A DNA stretch of 64,000 bases. It comes from Candidatus Arcticimaribacter forsetii (lineage in GTDB: Bacteria; Bacteroidota; Bacteroidia; Flavobacteriales; Flavobacteriaceae). Position numbers and translations under genes: made by a program. The notes under the pieces are model-generated. The model made no database searches. It was not told the DNA's origin and saw only the letters and a list, made by a program, of their open reading frames with translations. Shown piece after piece: positions 46,599-54,713 of the stretch (positions are counted from its first letter, which is position 1; the number at the start of each line of letters is the position of its first letter). The stretch covers positions 310,001 to 374,000 of the forward strand of contig NZ_OU342399.1 of NCBI RefSeq assembly GCF_910589745.1, written 5' to 3'.

Positions 46599-47171
46599 AT
46601 GCTACAAATTCGGAATTCATTAGTTTCAGAAGATATTTTAGATCGCAATTTTGTGTGCAATATTACTCAATGTAAAGGGGCGTGCTGTGTAGAAGGAGAA
46701 GCAGGTGCTCCGCTCGAAAAAAAAGAACTTCAGATTCTTGAAGAGAATTACAGTGTTATTGAACCTTATCTGAACGAAGCAGGAAAGGCAGCAATAAAAG
46801 AACAAGGTAAATACATTGAAGCTTTCAAAGAAGAATGGGAAACACCTTTAGTTGATGGGAAGGAATGTGCCTATGCGGTTTTTACAGAAAACGGAACAGC
46901 AGAATGTGGTATAGAACATGCGCAGAAGGACGGTAAGTTAGACTGGAAAAAACCGATATCTTGTCATTTATATCCCATACGCATTCAAGAATACTCCGAA
47001 TTTACAGCAGTAAATTATCATCATTGGCAAATTTGTGAAACAGCCTGTTCTTTAGGAGCTCAGCTTAAAGTTCCCGTTTATAAATTTGTGAAAGAAGCGC
47101 TCATAAGAAAATTTGGTGAAGCTTGGTACAATGAGTTAGATCGAGTTGCTCAAAAACATCTTTCTAAGTAA
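46599..47171 (+). CDS. DUF3109 family protein (Cys-rich)
   Basis: A 190-aa cytoplasmic protein. The N-terminal cluster NITQCKGACCVEGEAG and later cysteines (GKECAYAVF, AECGIEHA, SCHLYPIRI, CETACSLG) are arranged like the metal-binding YkgJ-type CxCC proteins, and DUF3109 belongs to that set. It may carry a zinc or iron-sulfur centre. Function is unknown. It is monocistronic with its own -7 box and is followed by a T-rich region. Confidence 0.9.
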   Translation: MLQIRNSLVSEDILDRNFVCNITQCKGACCVEGEAGAPLEKKELQILEENYSVIEPYLNEAGKAAIKEQGKYIEAFKEEWETPLVDGKECAYAVFTENGTAECGIEHAQKDGKLDWKKPISCHLYPIRIQEYSEFTAVNYHHWQICETACSLGAQLKVPVYKFVKEALIRKFGEAWYNELDRVAQKHLSK

Positions 47172-47243
47172 TTCAATGTTTATAGGGGTTAACTCGATTT
47201 TTTAGAAATAAACCATTGACTATAAGTGACTTAAAAAAACAAG

Positions 47244-47277
47244 TTTTTTTCATTTTTTTCATTTTTCACACTTTTTT
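47244..47277 (+). repeat. T-rich tract upstream of nrdB
   Basis: A run of short T-rich units: two tandem TTTTTTTCA copies (47244-47252, 47253-47261), then TTTTTCACAC and TTTTTT. The left edge also pairs with A7 at 47233-47239 around a CAAG loop, so it could act as a weak terminator for the DUF3109 gene. The homopolymers could be prone to slippage. The rest of the 213-bp gap to nrdB holds an AATCTTTG -7-like box (47336-47343, 7 of 8). Confidence 0.5.
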
Positions 47278-47384
47278 GTTAAAAACTAGCCTCCATTGTG
47301 AATAATTATGGCTTTCATTTATGGTAACAATTTTCAATCTTTGTATAAGACAAAACAAAAAGAATTAATTCCATTATTGACGAT

Positions 47385-48365
47385 ATGACAAAAGCAGTAG
47401 AACCAATCCTCCAAGAAAATAAAAACAGATTTGTAATTTTTCCTATCGAACACCACGATATTTGGGAATGGTATAAGAAAATGGAAGCTAGTTTTTGGAC
47501 CGCTGAAGAAATAGATTTACACCAAGATTTAACAGACTGGAATGATAAACTAAATGAAGATGAAAAATACTTCATTAAACATATTCTTGCTTTCTTTGCT
47601 GCCTCTGACGGGATTGTAAATGAAAATCTAGCAGAAAATTTTGTCAATGAAGTTCAATATTCTGAAGCTAAATTCTTTTATGGTTTCCAGATCATGATGG
47701 AAAACATTCATTCTGAAACATATTCTCTATTAATTGATACTTACGTAAAAAACGAGGAAGAAAAGAATAAATTGTTTCAAGCTATTGATGTTTTTCCTGC
47801 AATCCAAAAGAAAGCTAAATGGGCTTTAAAATGGATTGAATCAGATTCTTTTGCAGAACGTCTAATTGCATTTGCTGCAGTTGAGGGGATTTTCTTCTCT
47901 GGAGCTTTTTGTTCTATATATTGGTTAAAGAAAAGAGGTTTAATGCCAGGACTTACTTTTTCTAATGAATTAATTTCAAGAGATGAAGGGGTACACTGTG
48001 ACTTTGCGGTACACTTACACAACCATCATTTAGTAAACAAAGTTCCAAAAGAACGTATCCTAGAAATTATTTTAGATGCATTAAATATTGAAAGAGAGTT
48101 TGTAACAGAATCTCTACCTGTAAGTTTAATCGGAATGAATGCAAAATTGATGACTCAATATTTAGAGTTTGTAACCGATCGTTTACTTCAAGAGCTTGGC
48201 TGTGAAAAACAATTTAATGTTACAAATCCATTTGATTTTATGGACATGATTTCACTTCAAGGAAAAACAAACTTCTTTGAAAAACGCGTTTCAGAATATC
48301 AAAAAGCAGGAGTGCTTATTACAGATGACAAAGAAACTGAGATTAGTTTCGACGCTGACTTCTAG
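47385..48365 (+). CDS. nrdB: Ribonucleotide reductase, small (R2) subunit, class Ia
   Basis: A 326-aa diiron protein that generates the tyrosyl radical for NrdA. Metal ligands and the radical Tyr are seen in [16 protein letters not shown]: Glu106, His109 and Tyr113, spaced exactly as Glu170, His173 and Tyr177 of mouse R2; Asp44 lies in EEIDLHQD. The sequence is of the eukaryote-like R2 type ([20 protein letters not shown]). The C-terminus ISFDADF would bind NrdA. nrdA follows after 107 bp. Confidence 0.96.
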   Translation: MTKAVEPILQENKNRFVIFPIEHHDIWEWYKKMEASFWTAEEIDLHQDLTDWNDKLNEDEKYFIKHILAFFAASDGIVNENLAENFVNEVQYSEAKFFYGFQIMMENIHSETYSLLIDTYVKNEEEKNKLFQAIDVFPAIQKKAKWALKWIESDSFAERLIAFAAVEGIFFSGAFCSIYWLKKRGLMPGLTFSNELISRDEGVHCDFAVHLHNHHLVNKVPKERILEIILDALNIEREFVTESLPVSLIGMNAKLMTQYLEFVTDRLLQELGCEKQFNVTNPFDFMDMISLQGKTNFFEKRVSEYQKAGVLITDDKETEISFDADF

Positions 48366-48472
48366 AAAGACCGAAGTAGTTCATCTTTTTGTTTTGTAAA
48401 AAACACACCAACAACCTTTCATGGGCTCATTTTTAGGGCTCTACATATATAAAATTTAAATCGTTATACACC

Positions 48473-50932
48473 ATGTACGTAGTCAAAAGAGACGGGCACA
48501 GAGAGCCCATAATGTTCGATAAAATTACCGCAAGAGTAAAAAAACTTTGTTATGAGTTGAATCCACTAGTTGATCCAGTTCGTGTTGCAATGCGAGTTAT
48601 CGAAGGTTTATACGATGGAGTTACTACTTCAGAACTAGACAATCTTGCTTCGGAAGTAGCAGCTACCATGACGACGTCACATCCTGACTATGCGAAACTA
48701 GCAGCTCGGATTTCGGTTTCTAACTTACACAAGAACACTAAAAAATCGTTCTCAGAAACGATGAAAGATTTATATGAATATGTAAATCCAAGAACAGGTA
48801 AGAAAGCCCCATTGTTATCAGATGAGGTTTATAAAGTAATTCAGGATAACGCTGAAAAACTAGATTCTAGTATAATTTATAATCGTGACTTTGGATACGA
48901 TTTCTTTGGTTTTAAAACACTAGAACGCTCCTATCTCTTAAAGTTAAATGGTGTTATTGCAGAACGCCCACAACATATGTTGATGCGTGTTTCTATAGGG
49001 ATACACATTAACGATTTAGACGCAGCTATAGAAACCTATGAGATGATGTCTAAACGATTCTTTACGCATGCAACACCGACATTATTTAACTCTGGAACAC
49101 CAAAGCCACAGATGTCTTCTTGTTTCCTGTTAACGATGAAAGATGACAGTATTGATGGTATTTATGACACCCTAAAGCAAACTGCCAAAATTTCACAATC
49201 AGCTGGAGGTATTGGGCTATCTATTCACAATGTAAGAGCAACAGGATCCTATATTGCTGGTACGAACGGGACTTCAAACGGAATTGTTCCAATGCTACGT
49301 GTTTTTAATGATACTGCAAGATATGTGGATCAAGGGGGAGGGAAACGTAAGGGCTCTTTCGCAATTTATATTGAACCATGGCATGCTGATATCTTTGATT
49401 TCTTAGATCTCAAGAAAAACCACGGGAAAGAAGAAATGCGTGCACGAGATTTATTCTTTGCAATGTGGACTCCAGATTTATTCATGAAAAGAGTAGAGCA
49501 AGACAGCACTTGGACCTTAATGTGTCCTAACGAGTGTCCTGATTTATTCAATTGCCATAGTGATGAGTTTGATGCGCTTTACACCAAGTATGAAGAAGAA
49601 GGCAAAGGGCGAAAAACTATTCGTGCTCGTGAACTTTGGGAGAAAATCTTAGAATCTCAAATAGAGACTGGGACTCCATACATGCTTTATAAAGACGCTG
49701 CAAACAGAAAGTCTAACCAAAAGAATTTAGGAACAATACGTTCCTCGAACTTATGTACTGAAATAATAGAGTACACTGCTCCAGATGAGGTTGCTGTTTG
49801 TAATCTTGCTTCAATTGCATTACCGATGTTTATTAAAAACGGCGAGTTCGATCACGAAGAATTATTCAGAGTTACAAAACAAGTAACAGTAAACTTAAAC
49901 CGTGTAATTGATAGAAACTATTACCCTGTTAAAGAAGCAGAGAACTCAAATATGCGTCACCGTCCAGTTGGACTTGGAGTGCAAGGGTTAGCAGATGCAT
50001 TTATTATGTTACGTTTACCATTTACTTCGGACAAAGCAAAACAACTCAACCAAGATATTTTCGAAACTCTTTATTTTGCTGCTGTTACTGCTTCTATGGA
50101 AGAAGCAAAAGCAGATGGACCTTACGAGTCTTATAAAGGTTCTCCGATGTCCAAAGGAGAATTCCAGCACAATATGTGGGGAGTTAAAGACGAAGAGTTG
50201 AGTGGCCGTTGGGATTGGGCAGCACTTAGAAAGCAAGTTAAAAAGCACGGGGTTAGAAACTCCTTGTTAGTTGCACCTATGCCTACTGCTTCTACTTCTC
50301 AGATATTAGGAAACAACGAATGCTTTGAGCCTTACACTTCAAACATTTATACTCGTCGTGTATTATCTGGAGAGTTTATTGTAGTTAACAAACATCTTTT
50401 AGAAGATCTCGTTGATTTAGGATTATGGACCGAGGATATGAAACAAGAATTGATGCGTGCAAATGGATCTATTCAACACATCAATGGAATTCCAGACGAG
50501 CTTAAAGAATTATATAAAACAGTTTGGGAGATGAGTATGAAAGACATCATTGATATGTCTCGTCAGCGAGGTTATTTCATTGATCAATCACAATCATTGA
50601 ACCTCTTTATGGAAGGAGCTACAATGCCTAAATTAACTTCAATGCACTTCTACGCTTGGAAGTCTGGTCTTAAAACTGGAATGTACTATCTAAGAACTAA
50701 GTCTGCCGTAGATGCAATCAAATTTACCCTTACAAACGATACAGAGAAAAAAGAAACACCTGCTTTGGTTACAACAGCTACACAACAAAATGTAGCAACT
50801 GCAACATCTGCACCAAACAAAACAGCCGCATCTCCTGTTCCTGTAGAACCTCTAACACCTGCTGAATTAAAGGCAATGTTAGAGCAATCTAAAGAGAACG
50901 AAGGAGATGATTGCCTAATGTGTGGTTCCTAG
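48473..50932 (+). CDS. nrdA: Ribonucleotide reductase, large (R1) subunit, class Ia
   Basis: An 819-aa catalytic subunit that reduces ribonucleoside diphosphates. An ATP-cone occupies about residues 1-95 ([19 protein letters not shown]), allowing dATP feedback. Active-site cysteines lie in MSSCFLL, NLCTEII and VCNLAS, and the C-terminal redox pair is Cys814/Cys817 in DCLMCGS. A ~60-residue Ala/Thr/Pro-rich linker (about 760-800) precedes the tail, allowing it to swing. It is followed by a perfect hairpin terminator. Confidence 0.97.
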   Translation: MYVVKRDGHREPIMFDKITARVKKLCYELNPLVDPVRVAMRVIEGLYDGVTTSELDNLASEVAATMTTSHPDYAKLAARISVSNLHKNTKKSFSETMKDLYEYVNPRTGKKAPLLSDEVYKVIQDNAEKLDSSIIYNRDFGYDFFGFKTLERSYLLKLNGVIAERPQHMLMRVSIGIHINDLDAAIETYEMMSKRFFTHATPTLFNSGTPKPQMSSCFLLTMKDDSIDGIYDTLKQTAKISQSAGGIGLSIHNVRATGSYIAGTNGTSNGIVPMLRVFNDTARYVDQGGGKRKGSFAIYIEPWHADIFDFLDLKKNHGKEEMRARDLFFAMWTPDLFMKRVEQDSTWTLMCPNECPDLFNCHSDEFDALYTKYEEEGKGRKTIRARELWEKILESQIETGTPYMLYKDAANRKSNQKNLGTIRSSNLCTEIIEYTAPDEVAVCNLASIALPMFIKNGEFDHEELFRVTKQVTVNLNRVIDRNYYPVKEAENSNMRHRPVGLGVQGLADAFIMLRLPFTSDKAKQLNQDIFETLYFAAVTASMEEAKADGPYESYKGSPMSKGEFQHNMWGVKDEELSGRWDWAALRKQVKKHGVRNSLLVAPMPTASTSQILGNNECFEPYTSNIYTRRVLSGEFIVVNKHLLEDLVDLGLWTEDMKQELMRANGSIQHINGIPDELKELYKTVWEMSMKDIIDMSRQRGYFIDQSQSLNLFMEGATMPKLTSMHFYAWKSGLKTGMYYLRTKSAVDAIKFTLTNDTEKKETPALVTTATQQNVATATSAPNKTAASPVPVEPLTPAELKAMLEQSKENEGDDCLMCGS

Positions 50933-50951
50933 TATTTTTAGATTTTTCATT

Positions 50952-50983
50952 AAAAACTCCCTGTATTTCTACAGGGAGTTTTT
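50952..50983 (+). terminator. Terminator T1 after nrdA
   Basis: AAAAACTCCCTGTA (50952-50965) and TACAGGGAGTTTTT (50970-50983) are perfect 14-bp complements around TTTC, followed by more T. It lies 19 bp after the nrdA stop and is flanked by A and T tracts, so it can work in both directions. Confidence 0.93.
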
Positions 50984-51096
50984 TGTTTTTAATATTCTGA
51001 AGTAGATATAAGCTATAGGATGTTTAATTTTTTATTAAATCATATTACTAGTTCGAAAGAGGTTCCTAGAGTTTAATAAATAAAAATTATACATAA

Positions 51097-51128
51097 AAAA
51101 ACTCCTTGTATTTCTACAAGGAGTTTTT
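51097..51128 (-). terminator. Terminator T2 after pit (near-copy of T1)
   Basis: AAAAACTCCTTGTA (51097-51110) and TACAAGGAGTTTTT (51115-51128) are perfect complements around TTTC. It differs from T1 by a single base pair (C-G to T-A) changed on both arms. It lies 19 bp from the stop of the convergent pit gene, the same distance as T1 from nrdA. Confidence 0.93.
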
Positions 51129-51147
51129 GTTAAGAAAGGAATAAGAT

Positions 51148-53418
51148 CTATGATTCTATTTTACGAATATTATCTAAGAACGTTTCCATAATATTTAACT
51201 TATTAAGATATAAATCTTTAGATTTCAAAAGAATATTGAAGTATAAAGTCGTGTTTTTTGGACTTGTTTCTTCGTTTCTAGTAAGCTCTATTTGATTATT
51301 AATCTTTTCATTAAGTTGCTTAAGAATCGTTTCACGGTTCTCTAGTACTAAGTTAATTTTAGCAACAGAATTATTACTATAAGCCTCCATAGCCTCCTCA
51401 AAAATAGAATTAGTAAGCTCGTTAACATTTTGTAAATCTCTAACCTGGCTCAACTTTAATTTAGAGTGGTCATTATTAACATGTTTGTAACTCTTTTTTA
51501 CGATATAACTGAGGTCATCTGTAATGTCTTGCATAAGACTTAAAATTACAATGTAGAAATTACTCGCGGATAAACTAGATTCTTCAAGATTTTTAATGAA
51601 GTAGAAAACATTCTCTCTTAGTTGTTCAACATCATCCGTAAGTCTACTAATGTTTTTCTTAGCCTTTTTAAGTGTTTTTTGATCATGTTTTGCTAAACCG
51701 TCTGAAAGTATAGCGTAAATTTTATCCACACGCTTAAACACCTTAATAACGTTTTTAGTACTCTCCTCCATAACTCCTTTAATAGAGTTACTTTCAGATT
51801 TAACTAAGCCATCAAAATCAAGGTCTGCATTATCATTTTTGTGTTTAACATAGTTCTTACCAATTATTAATAAGATTATGAAAAGAATGATTGCTATTGC
51901 CTGCGGCCCACCTAACTTAATAAGCGTTACGATTATACCCGACACAATAAAAGCAGTCAATGCAGTTAAGAACCATCCTCCAATTACATTAATCATACCA
52001 GCTACTCTGTAAACAGCACTATCTCTTTGCCAAGCTCTATCGGCTAATGAGGTACCCATAGCAACCATAAAGGTCACATAAGTAGTTGATAGTGGTAATT
52101 TGTATGAAGTTGCTACAGATATTAAAATAGATGCAACCACTAAATTAATACATGCTCTGAGCATATCAAAAGAAGGTGCGTCCTTCGCATTTTGGTTTTT
52201 TATCACCAACTCTGTATTTGAAAATTGTGTGTCAATTTTTTCTATAACACTAGCAGGTAGTATCGCATTGATACCAGTCCCAATAACTTGGAATGTTTTT
52301 ACAATTCCTTTAGAAAGGAAATTTGGTTGAAAGCGTTCTTTGATAGAATTCTGATCAGATAAGTCTAATTCCGTTTTCATTACTTTTTTAGCTTTCGTAG
52401 AAAGCCATAAAGTTAAAACCATTACCCCTCCTGAAAGAATTAATAAAAGAGTAGGTGTTGGTACTTTGGAAGACAAGACACCCATACTAAAATCAGTAGC
52501 AGCAACTCCAGAAGCAACCCATGCCTCGTAGGACTGGTAGGCTGCGATAGGAACACCAATAAAGTTTACAAGGTCGTTACCAGCAAATGCTAATGCTAAT
52601 GCAAAAGTTCCAGTTCCAATAATTACTTTATAGATATTTGCTTTAACAAATTTAATTAGAGCAAAAGATACTCCAAACCACACTAAAAAGTTTGCTAAAA
52701 CCACTTTAAACACTTCTTTTTCAAGAAGGTCTTTAATTTTCATCCCACCTAATAAATCGTATTTTACGTTTGCAAAAGGAGTTCCTTTGATACCTTTCAT
52801 TAAGATGAAGTATGTAATTGCAGAAAGTGCAATACCACCGAAAAGTGCACTAACCCACATTGCTTTTTTCTCAAACTCATAGGTTAAGAATAGTCTAGAA
52901 AACCACTGAACTATTGCTCCAACAGTAAGTGCAACAACTACGGAGAGTAAAATACCCGAAATAATTTGAATTGCTTTTTTAGTGTTTATGTAGTTTACAA
53001 TGTCTCCAAAATCTCCAGAGCTTTCACTAATTTTAATGATAGACATAAATACAGCAGCTCCTAATAAAGTAAATACAATAGATACTGTTGTTGAGGTTGG
53101 CATCCCAAGCGTATTAAAAAAGTCTAAAAGCAAAATGTCTGTTAGCATTACTGCAGTGAAGATTAAAATAATCTCATCGAAGTAAAACTCACCTGGATTA
53201 AAAATTCCTTTTCGTGCAACCTCCATCAGACCGCTTGAAAACAAAGCACCAGCAGCAACTCCAAGAGAGGCTAAAATCATAATTGTTTTAAAAGGAATAG
53301 CTTTAGACCCTACTGCAGAATTCAAGAAATTTACAGCGTCATTACTAACCCCTACGATAAGGTCACCGATTGCTAGTACAGCAAGAACAGAAACCAGTAT
53401 TAAATAAATATTATCCAT
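51148..53418 (-). CDS. Inorganic phosphate transporter (Pit) with C-terminal PhoU-like domain
   Basis: A 756-aa protein. Residues about 1-540 hold the PHO4/Pit permease with two homologous blocks (GVSNDAVNFLNSAVGSKA near 23-40 and a second GNDLVNFIGVPIAAYQS near 278), giving about 10-12 membrane helices. Residues about 545-756 are hydrophilic and helical, with the pattern of a PhoU-like/DUF47 domain, so sensing or control may be built into the transporter. It would import phosphate with H+ or Na+. It follows the porin gene after 10 bp and shares its promoter with the Pho-box-like array. Confidence 0.93.
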   Translation of the reverse strand: MDNIYLILVSVLAVLAIGDLIVGVSNDAVNFLNSAVGSKAIPFKTIMILASLGVAAGALFSSGLMEVARKGIFNPGEFYFDEIILIFTAVMLTDILLLDFFNTLGMPTSTTVSIVFTLLGAAVFMSIIKISESSGDFGDIVNYINTKKAIQIISGILLSVVVALTVGAIVQWFSRLFLTYEFEKKAMWVSALFGGIALSAITYFILMKGIKGTPFANVKYDLLGGMKIKDLLEKEVFKVVLANFLVWFGVSFALIKFVKANIYKVIIGTGTFALALAFAGNDLVNFIGVPIAAYQSYEAWVASGVAATDFSMGVLSSKVPTPTLLLILSGGVMVLTLWLSTKAKKVMKTELDLSDQNSIKERFQPNFLSKGIVKTFQVIGTGINAILPASVIEKIDTQFSNTELVIKNQNAKDAPSFDMLRACINLVVASILISVATSYKLPLSTTYVTFMVAMGTSLADRAWQRDSAVYRVAGMINVIGGWFLTALTAFIVSGIIVTLIKLGGPQAIAIILFIILLIIGKNYVKHKNDNADLDFDGLVKSESNSIKGVMEESTKNVIKVFKRVDKIYAILSDGLAKHDQKTLKKAKKNISRLTDDVEQLRENVFYFIKNLEESSLSASNFYIVILSLMQDITDDLSYIVKKSYKHVNNDHSKLKLSQVRDLQNVNELTNSIFEEAMEAYSNNSVAKINLVLENRETILKQLNEKINNQIELTRNEETSPKNTTLYFNILLKSKDLYLNKLNIMETFLDNIRKIES

Positions 53419-53428
53419 AGTTTATTTT

Positions 53429-54625
53429 TTAGAAGTGAATATCAAATTGTAAACGGTATACTAATTTATTGCTTGAAGATACTGAATCTTCATAAGTAAG
53501 ATCCGTTTGAACTTTTAATTTATGTTTAGCAACATACTTAGACAATCCAATAGTGTATTGTGTGATTTTATTGTTAGAAGAAACAATAGAGTCAAAGTTT
53601 ACATTTGTGTATCGTCCTGTAATAGCTAAATTAGAAGGAGTAACATAACCCATTTGAATGTTTGTTGAATTCCCGATGTTAACAACATCACCCGTTAGGC
53701 TGTTATCTTCATTTTTTGCAATTGGATCATCAGCATCACGATCTGCGTATTCCGCCATTAAAGAGAAACCTCTGTATTTAAAGTGGGTGTCAAAAAACAG
53801 GGTATTAATATCTGTTTGATAAAAACCTTCGTTAGTTTCAAGGTAAGAACCCATGTTACTTCTAGATTTAACTGCGTTATTATTTACATCATAAACAACT
53901 CCAACTAAAAGCTTGGGAGTTTGTTCGCGATCTAAATCAGCTCCTTTATAGTCCCCTTTGCTTTTAAACTTACCAAAAGGAAGAACTTCAATACGACTTG
54001 TGTACTGGTGTCCACCTAAGTTTCCTTTTGTAATGTTTCTACCTTCCCCTTGAGAAATAGCAAAAATTTCTTTTACTATAAAGTTCTCCGATAATTTAAA
54101 GTGGTGACGGAATTGAATTCCTAAATCACGGTCAATATTAAATTTACTATTTAAAAGAGAACGATCTACCAAAGCTAAATTTCCTGAAGAAATTACACGC
54201 TCAATGTTACCAGGTAATTTACCTTGACCTGCCTGAAGTGTAAAGTTCTTGTAGAAATTCCAACGGATATAGGCATCAAGAATATAACGAGGTGCATTAC
54301 TTGTAAAAGCAGAAGCCCCAGAAATATCTCTATTAGATAATCCTAACTCTAGTTTGTAAGTAAGTTTTGGATTGTATGCAAAACCACTAAATTTTAAACG
54401 AGAACGTCTAACTAAAAAGTTAGATTCACGATTTTCAAAATCACCTTCAGACCAACTTGTAGCACTAAGATATTGCATTCTTGCACTAAAGTTCATGTAA
54501 AAGGTACTGTCTTTCCCAGTAATATTTAGTAATCCTTTACCAAATTTTGAAGTTGTTACTTCCTGAGCAAATGTAGATGTAATCGTTAATAATAAGAGTA
54601 CGGTTACTTTTTTGATAGCTTTCAT
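53429..54625 (-). CDS. Phosphate-selective porin (OprP/OprO-like)
   Basis: A 398-aa outer-membrane barrel with a signal peptide (MKAIKKVTVLLLLTITSTFAQ). The alternating strand pattern, YKLELGLSNRDI, RSRLKFSGFAYNPKL and the last strand ending YRLQFDIHF fit the OprO/OprP (Porin_O_P) family used for phosphate or polyphosphate entry. I start at ATG 54625, which gives a clean signal; an in-frame TTG at 54649 is less likely. The pit gene follows 10 bp downstream, and an 11-bp repeat array with a -7 box lies directly upstream. Confidence 0.9.
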   Translation of the reverse strand: MKAIKKVTVLLLLTITSTFAQEVTTSKFGKGLLNITGKDSTFYMNFSARMQYLSATSWSEGDFENRESNFLVRRSRLKFSGFAYNPKLTYKLELGLSNRDISGASAFTSNAPRYILDAYIRWNFYKNFTLQAGQGKLPGNIERVISSGNLALVDRSLLNSKFNIDRDLGIQFRHHFKLSENFIVKEIFAISQGEGRNITKGNLGGHQYTSRIEVLPFGKFKSKGDYKGADLDREQTPKLLVGVVYDVNNNAVKSRSNMGSYLETNEGFYQTDINTLFFDTHFKYRGFSLMAEYADRDADDPIAKNEDNSLTGDVVNIGNSTNIQMGYVTPSNLAITGRYTNVNFDSIVSSNNKITQYTIGLSKYVAKHKLKVQTDLTYEDSVSSSNKLVYRLQFDIHF

Positions 54626-54646
54626 TAGATGTTTTAATTTAAGCGA

Positions 54647-54654
54647 CAAAAATC
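54647..54654 (-). promoter_or_regulatory. -7-like box of the porin-pit operon (GATTTTTG)
   Basis: On the minus strand GATTTTTG matches TAnnTTTG at 5 of its 6 fixed positions. It lies 21 nt upstream of the porin ATG and exactly 15 bp downstream of the repeat array at 54670-54691. Confidence 0.5.
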
Positions 54655-54669
54655 TTAATTAATTATGAC

Positions 54670-54691
54670 TCTAATGTTAACTTAATGTTAT
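54670..54691 (-). promoter_or_regulatory. Pho-box-like 11-bp direct repeat upstream of the porin-pit operon
   Basis: On the minus strand two 11-mers, ATAACATTAAG and TTAACATTAGA, follow each other head to tail and share 8 of 11 bases. The 11-bp period and TTAACA core are those of PhoB/PhoP-family operators. The array ends 15 bp before the -7-like box, replacing a -33 element. Confidence 0.6.
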
Positions 54692-54713
54692 GAAATATTT
54701 TTATTTTAAACAT

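Noticed and set aside
47315-47647. 110-aa minus-strand frame over the nrdB start
   Set aside because: Antisense to the conserved R2 N-terminus and to the nrdB promoter region.
48436-48460. Possible NrdR-like box (CTACATATATA) upstream of nrdA
   Set aside because: Only half of the palindromic consensus fits and there is no second box at the usual spacing.
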